Shown: piece by piece, positions 20,158 to 30,893 of the stretch
How positions within the stretch are numbered: the first letter of the stretch is position 1
Layout: each line of letters opens with the position of its first letter
From: Isoetes taiwanensis
Lineage: Eukaryota > Streptophyta > Lycopodiopsida > Isoetales > Isoetaceae
Assembly (NCBI GenBank): GCA_021234155.1
Contig: JAJEKV010000001.1
Location: forward strand, 15,368,245-15,432,244
Direction: 5' to 3'
Length of the DNA stretch: 64,000 nt
Program-made: the position numbers and the translations under genes
Notes under the pieces: model-generated
What the model saw: only the letters and a program-made list of their open reading frames with translations
What the model was told of the DNA's origin: nothing
Database searches by the model: none

Positions 20158-21392
20158 CTAGAGGCCTAGGCTCAGGGGAACGACAACGCCGAGACCATAT
20201 GGAAGAACAGAGTCCGCCCAGGCCACCTCCGGCAGGGAACCTGTTCGAGGAATTTGGACCCATGACCCCAGAAGAGGAAATATCACAGATGAGGACGGAC
20301 CTTGAGCAGATAAAGGCTTTGTTAGCCGCACAAGCAGGAGCGGGGTCGGTGGGCAACGCTCAGTTGCCTCAAGCATCAGCTCGGAAGACCGGAAGGGACA
20401 AGAAGAGGAGCAAGAGAAGGAGGTCCTCCAGCTCGGAATCCTCCGACTCAAGCTCCTATTCGGACTCCGACCGAAAAAGGGAAGAAACGAGCCCGTGGAC
20501 CCAACGGATGGAAGGCGTGAGGAACACGGCAGATGCAAGGCGTAGGGGGGCGCCATAAATGGATCGACAAAGGGACACCAGAGCCTCCGACTACCGAAGA
20601 AGGTAGATTCTCTTTGGGCAATGTATGGAAGGCCCTGAATTAGAACAATTCTCGGGGAGAACAAAATCGATTAGAAGCGAGAGGCATGGCTAGGATCTAA
20701 ATGAGTGAGTACGGCAATGCTTATGGCATGAAGGATAAAGACAAAGGCAAAGTGGCAAATGCTAACTTGAAAGGAGCCGCATTTAATTTGGTGGAAGGGT
20801 TATGCAAAGGCACATGGCTTAAGCGTGGATGCTTGTAAGTTCGTAAAAGTTTGCTAAAGCCTTCAAGTGCCATTACGCCCCAAGGGAGCACAAGTCCAAA
20901 GATGATGCAACAGTTCTCAGGTTGCAAATAGGAAACAAATCAGATCGTAAATATCTGAGAGGAATTCATGAGATTAAAACTTTATGTGCCAAAGTTGGGC
21001 GAGACACATGCAGTAGAGAGCTACATTGAGGGCCTGAATGAGGAGATCCGCAAGCTTGTAAGGGCAATAAATCCTAAGACAGTATTAGAAGCAGAGTCCA
21101 AGGCAATAAGCTTGCAAGGAACGGGACCTCAGAATAGCGGGCAGAGGCAGTAGCATTACCAGGATAAAGGCAAGGCAACATGGAGTTATAGCCCTAGGGC
21201 AGCCAGTCCAGCTAGAGCCCCATATGGTGGCAACCAGGGGAAACAGCAGGAGAAGAAGCAGGTGTTCTTCAAGGACAAGCAGGAGAGGTCAAACTACTCC
21301 AAAGCAGTGCGATCCTTTTTGCAGGCTATGCCCAAGGAAAAGAGACAGGAGTGCATAGAAAAGCAGCTTTGCTTCAGGTGCTTCCAGCCAGG
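20158..21392 (+). pseudogene. chromovirus A gag, broken at insertion
   Basis: The reading frame after the splice-like border gives ARGLGSGERQR, then NLFEEFGPMTPEEEISQMRT, a Ser/Arg/Asp-rich segment and, after damage at 20560-20960, the Ty3/gypsy gag core (AYGMKDKDKGKVA, AARIWW-like LVEGLCKGT). It continues VPKLGETHAVESYIEGLNEE, IRKLVRAINPKT and [20 protein letters not shown], entering a zinc knuckle as LCFRCFQPG. The knuckle is cut at 21392, where the B unit begins. Several frameshifts and stops (for example at 20558 and 21153) are present. It would form the virus-like particle. The intact counterpart is on the minus strand at 61574-62827. Confidence 0.8.
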
Positions 21393-21670
21393 TCCTTGGT
21401 TGTCCTGCCCCTCCTGCTGTGGGCCTTCCTCAATGCCTTGCTGAGGTAGTGGTGGAGGTGGAGGTGGTGCAGGCGCATATTCTTGGGCATTCATCAATGG
21501 GGTGGCCCAATGGATCAGCTGTTGCATCTGATTCCTCATCTGGACGAGCCTTGCGTTGACTGCTTCCGGTGTCATTTCCTCGTTGACATCTTGATCACGT
21601 CCAAATAGGTTCCTTGGTACCCACTGATGTTGTCGGCCCTGGCCTTGGGAACCTGAGCCGATGTTCCTTG
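21393..21670 (-). pseudogene. chromovirus B gag N-terminus, left unit, truncated
   Basis: Immediately after a CCTTGCAG acceptor-like border the frame reads RNIGSGSQGQGRQHQWVP, then NLFGRDQDVNEEMTPEAVNA, RLVQMRNQMQQLIHWATPL and a Pro-rich stretch. It aligns with the start of gag A (RGLGSGERQR, NLFEE, MTPEEE). It is cut at 21393, so the capsid core and knuckle are lost. The identical region in the right unit is at 32639-33027. Confidence 0.75.
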
Positions 21671-21897
21671 CTGCAAGGATTGATCATCAATACTTGTTAT
21701 TTAGTTTACACATGAATTATATTCGTTTACAATTAGTTTGTTGTTAGATACAAAAGAAATCATGTGAGAATTCCACTTACAAGTCAAGATCATAATAAGT
21801 CATTAATATATAGAAGTACATTTTATGAAATACATGATAATATCAAAAGAAGATTACTTAATACAATTTAAAACTTGAAAGGAAATCTTATAGCTGA
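21671..21897 (-). other. intron-like segment before gag (B, left)
   Basis: The 227-nt AT-rich stretch ends, on the minus strand, TCAATCCTTGCAG directly before gag. It occupies the same place as the 182-nt segment in A, although the sequences are unrelated except for the splice site. Confidence 0.5.
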
Positions 21898-23421
21898 TCA
21901 ATGGCCTCCTGAAAGCTTAAAGAAATTCTTCACATCCCTAAATCGGAGCCCTTTGCCGAGGTTGCGCAGGATGTTCCTTGTCGATCCTCCCTCGAGTGCT
22001 CGAGCCATTTCCGGTTCCGGGAGTTCTGGTGCAGTTGCTGCTACTACTGAAAGTGATGCGTCCCTGAGGTGGCCCCTAGCGAAGTCAAGGCAATGGAGCG
22101 CTACGGACCTCTTGAAAAGGATGACGTGATCTGCATGGGCGTATATCTTTGAGTGCTGCCCGAAGCCCGAGAGTGCTATGAGAAGTGCCACTGATTCTTC
22201 CCCCCTTGTACTGAACTCCTTGTGGAAGACTACCATTTGCCCTTGGCTGAGGGCTGGAAGGTAATAGCGAAGTGCCGTACCCTTACCCGTGCCTCTCGAT
22301 CCAGTGCCCTTCCTTTGTGCCGCTCCGCCGTAGGCGTCTACTGCCATAAGATCTTCATGGTCTCTCCACATGCTGGTTGCATTGTCCAAGTTGATGCTAC
22401 TGGACCCTTCCCTCATGCTCCTGGCTCGAACTGTCCGGCTTGAGCTTGGGCCCCTCCCTGGTTTGTACAGTGTGCTCTGTATCTGCTGGAACTCTTCCTC
22501 TGAAATGACAGGTTCCTGTTGTCGATAGATTTCCCTTATCTGCTGGTAGGCTGCTATGTCAGACATTGTCTCCCCAGCATAAGAGTGTCTCTCTGCCAGC
22601 TCCCTTGGAATCTCCTGGTATGAATAGTCGATGAGGTCCGTGCTTTTCCCATGCGCTATCATGCCTAGAAGCTCGCCGACGGTCCGAAGTCCCTGCTCTG
22701 GCGGTATGACAAGTTGAGGATGTCATTTGCTAGAATGTACTCCTCTCCGTCGATGACTATCGGCCCATGAGTATTGATGCCGACCGGGTGGCTCGGTGGC
22801 TCTTCCGATGTCGTCGTCGTGCCTTGACATGTACCTCTGCATTCTTGTTGCCTCCCTACTCTCCCACTCGGGTTTTGCTCCCCAAACCGCCGTAGTCTTC
22901 GCCGACTCCGGGGAATGGTGCCCCGACGCCGTGCCATGGTATTCATATGAGGAATCTATATTGAGGATCTGGTCCCGAGCCCTCTGGGGTATCAAGTGGA
23001 GCTAAGTCTAAGGGCTGAACGGAAGGTTCCCCTACTTTGTTGATTGACTTATAGTGCATGAAGAGGGCAAGGGTCAGGAGATGAAAGGTACCTATGCCTA
23101 TTATGTCCGGCAGTCATGTAATCCGGCATGGTCCTAGTCCTATCCCATAGCCGCTTCTTGCCTTTGGATCCCCCATCTCTCGACCTAAGGCTTGGGTGAG
23201 TGTCTCAAGAGAAACCCAATTCCCCCCTAGGGGTAGTCTAACTTCCCAAGGTAGGACCTCATTTGGTCGTATTGGCACATGATATCCGTGTAGTATGGTG
23301 TTCTAGACAGAGTTGCATGAAGATCAAACAAGCGGTCAAACACGAGAAGGCTTGCTCAAGAGGGAAGTCGATGGATATGGCTTGCAAACATTGTACCATC
23401 TCTCAAAGTTGCTTTGGCCAT
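21898..23421 (-). pseudogene. ORF2 (B, left unit): unrecognised protein, frameshifted
   Basis: The gene is 1524 nt long, almost the length of ORF2 in A. The last 254 codons (22662-21898) are open: LIDYSYQEIPRELAERHSY, SDIAAYQQIREIYRQQEPVI, then RYYLPALSQGQMVVFHKEFS, RGEESVALLIALSGFGQHSK, KRSVALHCLDFARGHLRDAS, ending RALEGGSTRNILRNLGKGL and a TGA stop. Upstream, PIVIDGEEYILANDILNLS matches the A copy. The N-terminal third (23000-23421) is frameshifted; at the start ATGGCCAAAGCAACTTTGAG has an indel relative to the right copy. The shared RYYLP/GFG core between A and B, despite a diverged remainder, argues for a real protein under selection. Confidence 0.7.
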
Positions 23422-23530
23422 TAAGCAAGGAAGGGTGTAGAAAATGGTTTGCAAAGACCGGTGAGGGATCGTAAAATCGCCTAAGTGGGTCGAAGCGATT
23501 ACTTGAGAGAAAAAATGACAAATGAGGCCC

Positions 23531-23537
23531 TTTTATA
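23531..23537 (-). promoter_or_regulatory. TATA box of ORF2 (B, left)
   Basis: The minus strand reads AGTCTATAAAAGGGCC, with TATAAAA 110 nt upstream of the ORF2 ATG. Same position as in A. Confidence 0.6.
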
Positions 23538-23719
23538 GACTATGGTTGACCTGGGATTCGCGGCAAAAGGTACCTACATAGGAAGGCCTTGGTTCTATGG
23601 CTATGGGTGTCCAAATGAGCTACCATGAAGTGCAAATCTAAGCAAAACAAAGCAAGAAACACTACATGGTAGTTGGTTTGGCTGAATTTGGTTAATTTGG
23701 GTCGAAAATGGGCTGACCT

Positions 23720-23984
23720 GGGTGAATCCGCGCGAAAGGCCTCCGCGTCGCGAACGCAAACGCGTTTGGCGCGGTCTCACCCGGTTGGCCGATTTTGGAG
23801 CCAATTTTGGTCAAATTTGAGAGTTTGAAGATGCTAACATGGCTAATTGGATCAATTCTAACCTAACTAGCAACTTATTTTGAACAAAACTGACACCTAA
23901 AAGCATAATTTCGGCGCACCCGGGTGAATCCGCGCGAAACGCGCCCGCGTCGCGGACGCAGAGGCCATTGGCGCGGTCTCACCC
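23720..23984. promoter_or_regulatory. paired 63-nt hairpins upstream of ORF2 (B, left)
   Basis: Two units (23720-23782 and 23922-23984, starts 202 nt apart) have outer arms GGGTGAATCCGCGCG and GCGCGGTCTCACCC, with a CG-rich interior containing CGCGTCGCG. They differ in sequence from the A hairpins but share GTCTCAC in one arm, their placement upstream of the ORF2 TATA box, and the 200-nt spacing. 23985-24223 is otherwise AT-rich and non-coding. Confidence 0.8.
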
Positions 23985-24223
23985 AGTTGCCCCAATTTTT
24001 TGCTTTTTGGATGATTTTTTTGCCAAACATTTCGTTGTAGTCATGATTTCTAGGGTATTCCTAAGCATGTTATAAAGAATTCTACTACAATTGGGTTTAA
24101 TTTCCTAGATTTCAGGCATCCAACATTTTTCTATTTACAGAGGAAAATAACTTTTATATTAATAAGAAAACACAATTACATGAAAATTTTAATCCTCTAA
24201 CAAAATTTACGAAAATTGAGGGC

Positions 24224-25173
24224 CTAGGGCCTCTCCCTGCGAATTCTCCATGCTAAGTGAATGTCCTTCGGCATGAGGGTAACTCTCTTAGCATGGATCG
24301 CACAGAGGTTCCCTTCCTCAAAGAGCTGCACCACCTTCTTCTTCAATGCCTCTTGCAGGGCCCGGGTCATTAGAGGGGTAACCCTATAATCGGTCCGGAA
24401 CTCTCGCATAATTTCCCTAAGGAGGCCTTTCGAAGGGCGCCTTCCTTATAAGAGATTGGTGCACATTTGGAGTGCTTTATCTCCCTAAACACCGGGCGTG
24501 CTGTTTATTCGTGGTGTTGAACCCTTTTGAGTTTTTTTCGGTCTAGGTGGGGGTGGCTTAGGCTGGTTTTCTTGGCCTGCCTCCTCCGGCCACCACTGGC
24601 GCGGCACCTCAGCCAGCGGAGTACTCATAGTGGTCATTGTATTCCTCGGCCCGGCGGCGGAGGTACTCTTGGGTATACCTTCATTTTTCGGCAATGAATT
24701 CCGATCTGGCGGGGCCTGAATTCCCGCTCTCCCACTGCGCTCTTGACCTCCTTTGGTGGCTCCGCCACTTTAGGGTAAGATGGTCTCGCGTCCGGAACCC
24801 TGCTGCTCCTCCTCCTCCTCCTCGCCTCTCCCCCCTTCATTCTCCTTGGAGTTTTCTTTGGCTTTTGCTGCTGCTGCCCGCCCACCTGCTCCTCGACCTG
24901 CTCTTCCATCTCCGTGTCCGACAGAGGCCCAAAGTGGCGGGATTCGCCAGTTCTCTGGGAGCCTGCTGGCGAAGAGCTGCTGCTGGGGCTCGGTGCACTC
25001 TCTTTGGCGTCGTGGAAGGTGTCGCCGCTGCTGCTGGAGGGAAGCTCCTCCTCTCCTGGCTTCGGTCGAAGGTGCTCAGGAACCTTCTTGACATGTCGTC
25101 CTGCTGCTGCTTGCGCCATTGAGAGGGTGGGGCGCTCGTTATACTTCCTCGCTGTTTGTTTGGTTCGAGCCAT
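24224..25173 (-). pseudogene. ORF1 (B, left unit): histone H3-like protein, frameshifted
   Basis: A true ATG at 25173 starts MARTKQTARKYNERPTLSMA. Residues 2-10 equal the first nine residues of histone H3, with K4 and K9. A Ser/Pro/acidic then basic linker follows. About 165 bp of this linker present in the right unit are deleted after QQQQ. The fold begins at VFREIKH near 24480, shifts frame near 24470 and 24415, and continues [51 protein letters not shown] to the stop at 24224. One arginine of the final helix is W here. The product would be a nuclear H3 variant. Frameshifts in this copy fall in GC-rich places and may be partly sequence error. Confidence 0.8.
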
Positions 25174-25260
25174 GTCTTACGGTTCAGGAAATGGGTGACG
25201 TAAGGCTGATCAAGAGAGAGATGGTGATGGAAATGGTTGGAGAGAGAATGAGGTGTCAGA

Positions 25261-25268
25261 TATTTAAA
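25261..25268 (-). promoter_or_regulatory. TATA-like box of ORF1 (B, left)
   Basis: Minus strand CCTTTTTAAATATCTGACACC; TTTAAATA lies 88 nt upstream of the ORF1 ATG. The leader 25174-25736 is otherwise AT-rich and non-coding, and no hairpin pair like that of A was found in it. Confidence 0.5.
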
Positions 25269-25736
25269 AAGGAGGGTCCCTAGGAATATTCTCCCACCAT
25301 AATTACCCTTATTTATTAGCCTCCCTTATTAATTATCCAGTATTTAGTAATTATTTAATTATTAAGGTGTGTATTATTCCTATATTAATTGTATTTATAC
25401 TTAAAAATTTTCAATTCCCTAATGGTTTGAAGTGCTAATTATGGATTTGCGCCATTTTTCACTCGGGTCTCCGATTGGCATGATTCTTCGACCCATTTTA
25501 GGTGAAATTTGATGCAGATACATAATTTCCACTCCAATTTTACTAAAAGATGAATTCGACTCATTCATTTCTTCGTCTAACACTTAAGCTAATTTTGACC
25601 CACTACCTAAGAGAAAAATTTTTTTCCCTTATTTTCGAGGTTCGATGGTGGAATTTTTATTTCACACCCCTATAAGCTTGTTAGACTACTTTCAAGGTTA
25701 TGGTCGGGTGCTAGTTCCTGGTCAACCAAGAACATG

Positions 25737-25747
25737 GCTCGATACCA
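25737..25747 (-). other. chromovirus B primer binding site, left unit
   Basis: TGGTATCGAGC on the minus strand, one base inside the LTR border; one base shorter than the perfect site of the right unit. Confidence 0.85.
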
Positions 25748-25748
25748 T

Positions 25749-27379
25749 TGTGACGCCCTCCTGCTAAACATACGGCTTTCGTACATACTTCCGAGGAAAT
25801 CCCCATCCGGCTCATCACCGCGAAAGTTCTCGCCTACCCCCGCACTCTAAGGTGACCCTAGTGCGGGGAGGGGACACGGAAGGTGTCTTGACGCCGCCCT
25901 TCCCCTATGGGCTCCTATAACAAATGAAGCGATAAAACATGTCGAACTAGCATCAACAATACAAATACTACCTCGAAGGGTAGTCCATCCCATATCCACA
26001 AGTGCAAAGAACATAATCACATACCATAAAACATGAGAGCTCCTACCCGTGGGTTCGGACACATAAGGAGGTCGACCGACCGATAGGCCTCCGCGATAGA
26101 GCAGACATCGAGTCATAACAATGGCGGGCTGGCATAAGATAATGGCTAGGGTTGACCACTCCATCCGGCCCCTCCCCTGTGCATACTTTGCGTGATGGGC
26201 TAGATCAGGCTCGCATGACTCTAACCTTCCTGATACGCAATCCCATGGCATCACCCATCGGGACTACCCAGTGTTGCATCTCCCCGTCCGGCCGAGGTAG
26301 GAAGGGTTGCATCCCCCTTCCCGGGTCTAGAGGCTCCACGGGCGGGAGAATCGCGGGCGACACACGATTCATACCCGATCAACCCCCAAAACAAGAGCCA
26401 AGCCGACACTTGCAACTCTTGAGAGGCGTGGCAACACCTTCGCCCCAGAGGTGTCTGGACCCATGCCCGGCCCACACGAAGTGACCGACCATAAGCCTAG
26501 CCCACTATGGGGTAGCCCCCGCTCGGCAGGGATCCTCCCTCCATCTTGCCTCTAGCCCCGTTGTGTGGTGCTGAGTCACATCATAGCCTCCACAGCCCGG
26601 TGGGTTCCTATGCACAGGCCGCATCTAATAGGAACTAAGGGATCTACACTAGGAGCATACTACATATGGCTCTAGGTCTCTACCCCCCTTCCCAACACAA
26701 GAGGAACAAACATGATCAACCATCATCACATAATCATCATGAACAATATCATATGAACATCTTAACCTAATCATACATATCTAACTATTAGTTAGGGTTC
26801 CTTGATTAGGGTTCAAGATGTTCAACAACATGTGTTCTAGGGTGGCTCTACTCTAGCTACGAATACTAACCCATCCGGAGTGCTAACTCCCGATGAACTA
26901 ATATGAACTCTACTCAACCTACCTCCTCCGTGAGCGCTTCCTCCCATCCCCGGCGCTCCATGCTCCTTGGAGTGGCTCAAGACTTGCTCCCCACGATCCT
27001 ACACACCTTCCAGTGGGCTGCCGCCCAAAGCTAGGGTCAGAATTGAACCATGCTCGAAACGGGGTTTCGAGCATGTAGATGAGAGTTCAGGTGCTAGGTC
27101 AAGGAAATGGGTCTAGGGTTAGGGTTAGAGCTAATATAGGTGTGGGTCCACATGGGATGCCACGTGGCACCACTAAGATGAGGCCGTGTGGCGGTTGCCC
27201 AATAGGATAAGGCCATGTGGAAATGGGCCTTGTTCCTAAGGTTATCTAAGTTAAACAATTACTTAGATGTGCACCCCTTGCCACTTATCCAAGGCATACA
27301 AGGCTACCTAGGTAGACTTGTATGGTGACGGGTCCAGGAATATACGTATTTATGGCGTATATTCCCCTGGAACGTCACA
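25749..27379 (-). repeat. chromovirus B LTR, shared by both units
   Basis: 1631 bp with TGTGACG...CGTCACA ends. On the minus strand it starts TGTGACGTTCCAGGGG and ends GGGCGTCACA. A PPT precedes it (27380) and a PBS follows it (25747), so it is simultaneously the 3' LTR of the right unit and the 5' LTR of the left one. Its middle (GGGAAGGGGGGTAGAGACC) is shared with the A LTR, so the families are related. Confidence 0.9.
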
Positions 27380-28215
27380 TTCTCCCCCCCTTAGGACAAT
27401 GCTGTCCTCAGCATTGTGCTAAGGTGACGAACCTAACTATCCTGCAAAACAACATCAAACATACTCTTAACTTAAGTTTAAACGATCAACTTCCTATTAA
27501 AAGTTAAATGTCAAAATTTAGGCCATATTTGTACTTATACAAAATTATATAGCCTTAACAAAGTTACTTCTTACAATAATTCAAAACATTATTATAAGAG
27601 TTATTAGGGTTCATAATCTAAATTATGGTTCCCCCATCTTCTCGTAATGCGCCCCACCTCGAAGCTCCTTCTCACTTGCCTGCACATGGAGCACATTACG
27701 TTAGTTTAATTAATAAGTTTGTGGTTTTAGGGGACCACCCCCCTTACCAATACCTTGCACTCGATCATGGCCCTTTCGGATTTGAGCTTAAGGACCATTT
27801 AAGATGATCCCATCATCGCCCATGATCAAGTGCTACCTTGTACTCTGCCATTACCTAAGCCGAAAACCCCTAGTGCATCATGCCCCAAGGGTTTTAAGCT
27901 AGGGAACGTCTCACGATCCCATCATCGCACATGATCACTTTAACCTTCACCATGACCCCCCTATGGCCAGGTGTGCGAACCCCACATCGTGGCATAGGGA
28001 GCATCCGACCGATGTCCCATCATCGCGCACCATGCCTTTCCTTCTCTCTCTCGCATGACCCTATTGGTCATGCGCACCTCTTGGTGCATGTTGGCCTAGA
28101 GAACGCCTTAAAGGCTTATCCCATCATCGCCCACACGTTCCAAGGTTCTGGCGCATGTGCTCCACTAACTAGAAGACATGAGCCAGACTTGAGGCTAACT
28201 AAGAAGCATACTAAG
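27380..28215 (-). other. 3' non-coding region with PPT and hairpin (B)
   Basis: Next to the LTR the minus strand reads AAGGGGGGAGAA, the polypurine tract priming plus-strand synthesis. Just upstream lies a perfect 9-bp hairpin (27396-27417, arms ACAATGCTG / CAGCATTGT, loop AGGA on the minus strand). The rest, to the chromodomain stop, has several copies of the phrase CCCATCATCGC(CC/AC)A(C/T) on the plus strand (about 27809, 27919, 28016, 28121). No coding sequence. Confidence 0.7.
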
Positions 28216-28712
28216 CTAACCTCCCCGGCGAAGTCGGGCTCCACTCAAGCCCGGACTTCGACTCCCATCAAACTCCTTCATAAACTCCGGGTATTGCTTC
28301 TCCAAATCCTGCTTCAATACCCAGGTTGCGTCTTCCACGGGCAAGTGCTTCCACTTGACCAAATATTGGAGGAACTGAGACCTCCTAGTCTTCTTGAATG
28401 ACTTATCAAGAAGTAATTCAGGCACAATTTCCACTTGCTCTTCCGTCATTTCCAACAAAGTTGGAGTATCCAAAACCTCCTCGTGGTTAGATTGTGCCTT
28501 TTAATAAACTTACGCGGAAAACCTTGTGAACCTTAAGATGGGCCTAAGATCCAACTTGTAGGCTTGGGAGCCCACTCTCTAAAATCTTGAACGGACCAGC
28601 CCACCTAGGGGCAAGCTTCTTACAACTCCCAACCGCTTAGCTTGCTTAACCTTGATCTTCAACCACACGCCATCGCCTACCTCAAACTCTCTTACGGTCC
28701 CAGGCTTGTCGG
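28216..28712 (-). pseudogene. chromovirus B integrase C-terminus and chromodomain
   Basis: At 28216-28473 the frame reads DTPTLLEMTEEQVEIVPELL, KTRRSQFLQYLVKWKHLPVE, DATWVLKQDLEKQYPEFMKE. This is a chromodomain with the aromatic/hydrophobic pattern (YLVKWK, W...DL) typical of plant chromoviruses, thought to steer integration to methylated-histone chromatin. Upstream at 28474-28712 the GPF/Y-type module is broken by frameshifts (KPGTVREFEVGDGVWLKIKV is still legible). The stop lies near 28216. Confidence 0.8.
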
Positions 28713-29531
28713 CTACACTCTTACTTCTTCCACCAGCTGCTGCATATCTCCTAGCATCTGCTGGGATACTTCCACCTTTGACACAGGATTGTGCCAAGTA
28801 TCCGGGGTTAAGCACTGGTACCCATAATTTACCATGAAAGGGGACATCTGAGATGACTCCTGCTTGGCACTATTGTAGGCGAACTCCACCAAGTGGATGT
28901 ACTCATCCCACTTGGACTGCTTATTCCACACAAAGCTTCTAAGCATATCTTCAATGATGCGATTCGTCCTTTCCGTCTGACCATGGGGATGATATGCCGT
29001 GCTCATGGAGAGCTTCGTCTGAATCGTGCTAAAGAGGTCTTGCCAAAAGGCACTCATAAATTTGGAATCCCTATCTGAAATTATTTCCCGAGGCATGCCA
29101 TGGAGTCTAAAAATCTCCTTTACAAATAGCTTGGCGGTATCTAATGCGGTGTCTAATGCGGTGTCCGTAGTTCTGCAAGGCACAAAATGTGCCATCTTAG
29201 ATAACTTGTCTACGACAACCATCAATGCATCCTTGCCTCGAAGAGTTCTAGGGAGTCCCGTGATAAAATCCATACTTATGACCTCCCACTTAGCATTTGG
29301 CACTCCCAATGGCTCTAAGGCACCCGGAATTCGAAGTTGCTCTGCTTTGGTCTGCTGACACAACTGGCATTCTCGAATATACCTGGCTATCTGCTTCTTC
29401 ATCCCTGGCCAGAAGTAACTACTTGAATCTTGAAGTAGGTCTTCATAAACCCCGCATGCCCTGCCCCCAAGCTTGTTGTGTGTGTCATGAAGAATTAGCT
29501 TCCTTACCCCCCCAAGATTCTCGGCACACAC
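28713..29531 (-). pseudogene. chromovirus B integrase
   Basis: 272 open codons. A zinc-binding HHCC module is partly kept ([20 protein letters not shown], then CQLCQQTK); the second histidine is lost by a small frameshift around GGRAC. The catalytic core has D in [12 protein letters not shown] in IISDRDSKFMSAFW and E in [16 protein letters not shown] duplicated 12-bp segment gives TALDTALDTAKLF near 29150, which is slippage. C-terminal FAYNSAKQESSQMSPFMVNY leads to the next segment. The enzyme would insert cDNA into chromatin. The DDE triad is intact. Confidence 0.85.
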
Positions 29532-29596
29532 AACTTATGTTTATGATACAACAGGTTGCCTTCCTTCTTATAATGCTTGAAGGCCTCCCGCTCTCC

Positions 29597-30886
29597 TTAT
29601 CCTGCTCTAGCCTCCTTAGAAAGGCTTGCCCATACTTCCTTGAAATCCTCATCTAATGGCAGGGTCTCCTCAATCCTCTTACCAAATTCACTCGAAAGAG
29701 TGGAAATCGCATTACAATGCGTTCTTGTCTCAAACGGTCTCCTGGAGAGAGCATCTGCCACAACATTAAGCTTACCGGGCTTATATACTATATCAAAATC
29801 ATACTCTTCAAGGAATTCCATCCACCTCCTTTGCCTTAGATTGAGGAGTGGTTGGGTAAAAAGATACTGGAGGCTCTGGTGATCAGTATCTAACTGAAAT
29901 TTCCTTCCCAGCAAATAATGCCTCCAAATTCTTAATGCCCTGACAATAGCTAAGAGCTCCTGATCATGGGTTGGGTAGCGTTGCTCGGCGTCGTTCATCT
30001 TCTTCGAGTCGTAGGCGACTACCCTTTCTTCTTGCATCAAGACTGCCCCTGTTGCTATCCTGCTTGCATCCGTAGCCACAAGCTTATCTTTACTCGGATC
30101 TGGGAGGACGAGCACTGGAGCTGTTGTTAAGGCCTCCTTGAGCTTCTCAAAGGAAGCTTGGACTTTCTCCAACCAATGTGCTCTCCAATCTTTCAGCTTA
30201 ACACTCTTAGTGAGGTCCGTCAAAGGGGACGCCCACTTAGCAAAGTCCTTCACGAATTTTATGTAATATCCTGCCAACCCGAGAAAGCTTCTTACTTCTG
30301 CTACATTCCTTGGAGCTGGCCAATCAACTACTGCTTCAATCTTTGCGGGGTCGGTGGAAATCCCTTCCGCCGATATTACATGGCCCAAGTACTCCACTCT
30401 TTCGGTAGCAAAGTGGCATTTGGAGAGCTTGCCATACAAGCGATGGCGTCTCAACTTTTCCAATACTTTCGTCAAATGCAGAACATGATCTTGAATGGAC
30501 TTGCTGTAGACTAGAATGTCGTCGAAGAAGACAATGACAAACTCATCTAGAAAATCCCTGAAGACGTCGTTCATGAGGCGCATAAAGGTTGCTGGAGCGT
30601 TCGACAATCCAAAGGGCATTACTGTGAACTCAAAGTGACCATACCGCGTTCTAAAGGCGGTCTTATAGATATCCTCTTCCTTTATTCTTATCTGATGGTA
30701 CCCTGACCTCAAGTCAATTTTTGAGAATACCCTTGCTCCTTGGAGCTGGTCCATCAAATCATCGGCCCTTGACAATGCATACTTGTTCTCAATCGTCTGC
30801 TTGTTGAGCTGGCGATAGTCTATGCTCATTCTTAAGCTCCCGTCTTTCTTCTTCACGAAGAGTATAGGTGCTCCAAAAGGAGACAC
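29597..30886 (-). CDS. chromovirus B reverse transcriptase-RNase H
   Basis: 429 uninterrupted codons. RT blocks in order: [60 protein letters not shown] (first catalytic D), [34 protein letters not shown] (FFDD, catalytic pair), then thumb [20 protein letters not shown] and [16 protein letters not shown]. RNase H follows: [73 protein letters not shown]. It copies element RNA into double-stranded DNA. The start is not a real initiation site; it is part of gag-pol. It is the longest intact pol segment of B. Confidence 0.9.
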   Translation of the reverse strand: MSPFGAPILFVKKKDGSLRMSIDYRQLNKQTIENKYALSRADDLMDQLQGARVFSKIDLRSGYHQIRIKEEDIYKTAFRTRYGHFEFTVMPFGLSNAPATFMRLMNDVFRDFLDEFVIVFFDDILVYSKSIQDHVLHLTKVLEKLRRHRLYGKLSKCHFATERVEYLGHVISAEGISTDPAKIEAVVDWPAPRNVAEVRSFLGLAGYYIKFVKDFAKWASPLTDLTKSVKLKDWRAHWLEKVQASFEKLKEALTTAPVLVLPDPSKDKLVATDASRIATGAVLMQEERVVAYDSKKMNDAEQRYPTHDQELLAIVRALRIWRHYLLGRKFQLDTDHQSLQYLFTQPLLNLRQRRWMEFLEEYDFDIVYKPGKLNVVADALSRRPFETRTHCNAISTLSSEFGKRIEETLPLDEDFKEVWASLSKEARAG

Positions 30887-30893
30887 ACTTGCT

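Larger units (their letters stand above)
14657..21392 (+). mobile_element. Ty3/gypsy chromovirus A, 5' half (continues at 38916)
   Basis: This part has a truncated 5' LTR, iMet PBS, leader hairpins, histone H3-like ORF1, ORF2, an intron-like gap and gag. The pol half resumes at 38916 after the B insertion. Comparison with the second A copy (minus strand, 55459-64000) shows that about 40 bp of A around the gag zinc knuckle are missing at the junction. The intact element would be about 13 kb. Confidence 0.85.

Noticed and set aside
24637..25122. Plus-strand ORFs opposite ORF1 of B
   Set aside because: Leu/Cys-rich reflections of a Ser/Gln/Glu-rich coding strand; the minus strand has the H3 homology.
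24224..25173. A host histone H3 or CENH3 gene
   Set aside because: The gene lies between a PBS and ORF2/gag inside LTR-bounded units, occurs twice here with identical surroundings and again, diverged, in family A. It has a linker of about 270 residues. Loop 1 has H3 rather than CENH3 length.
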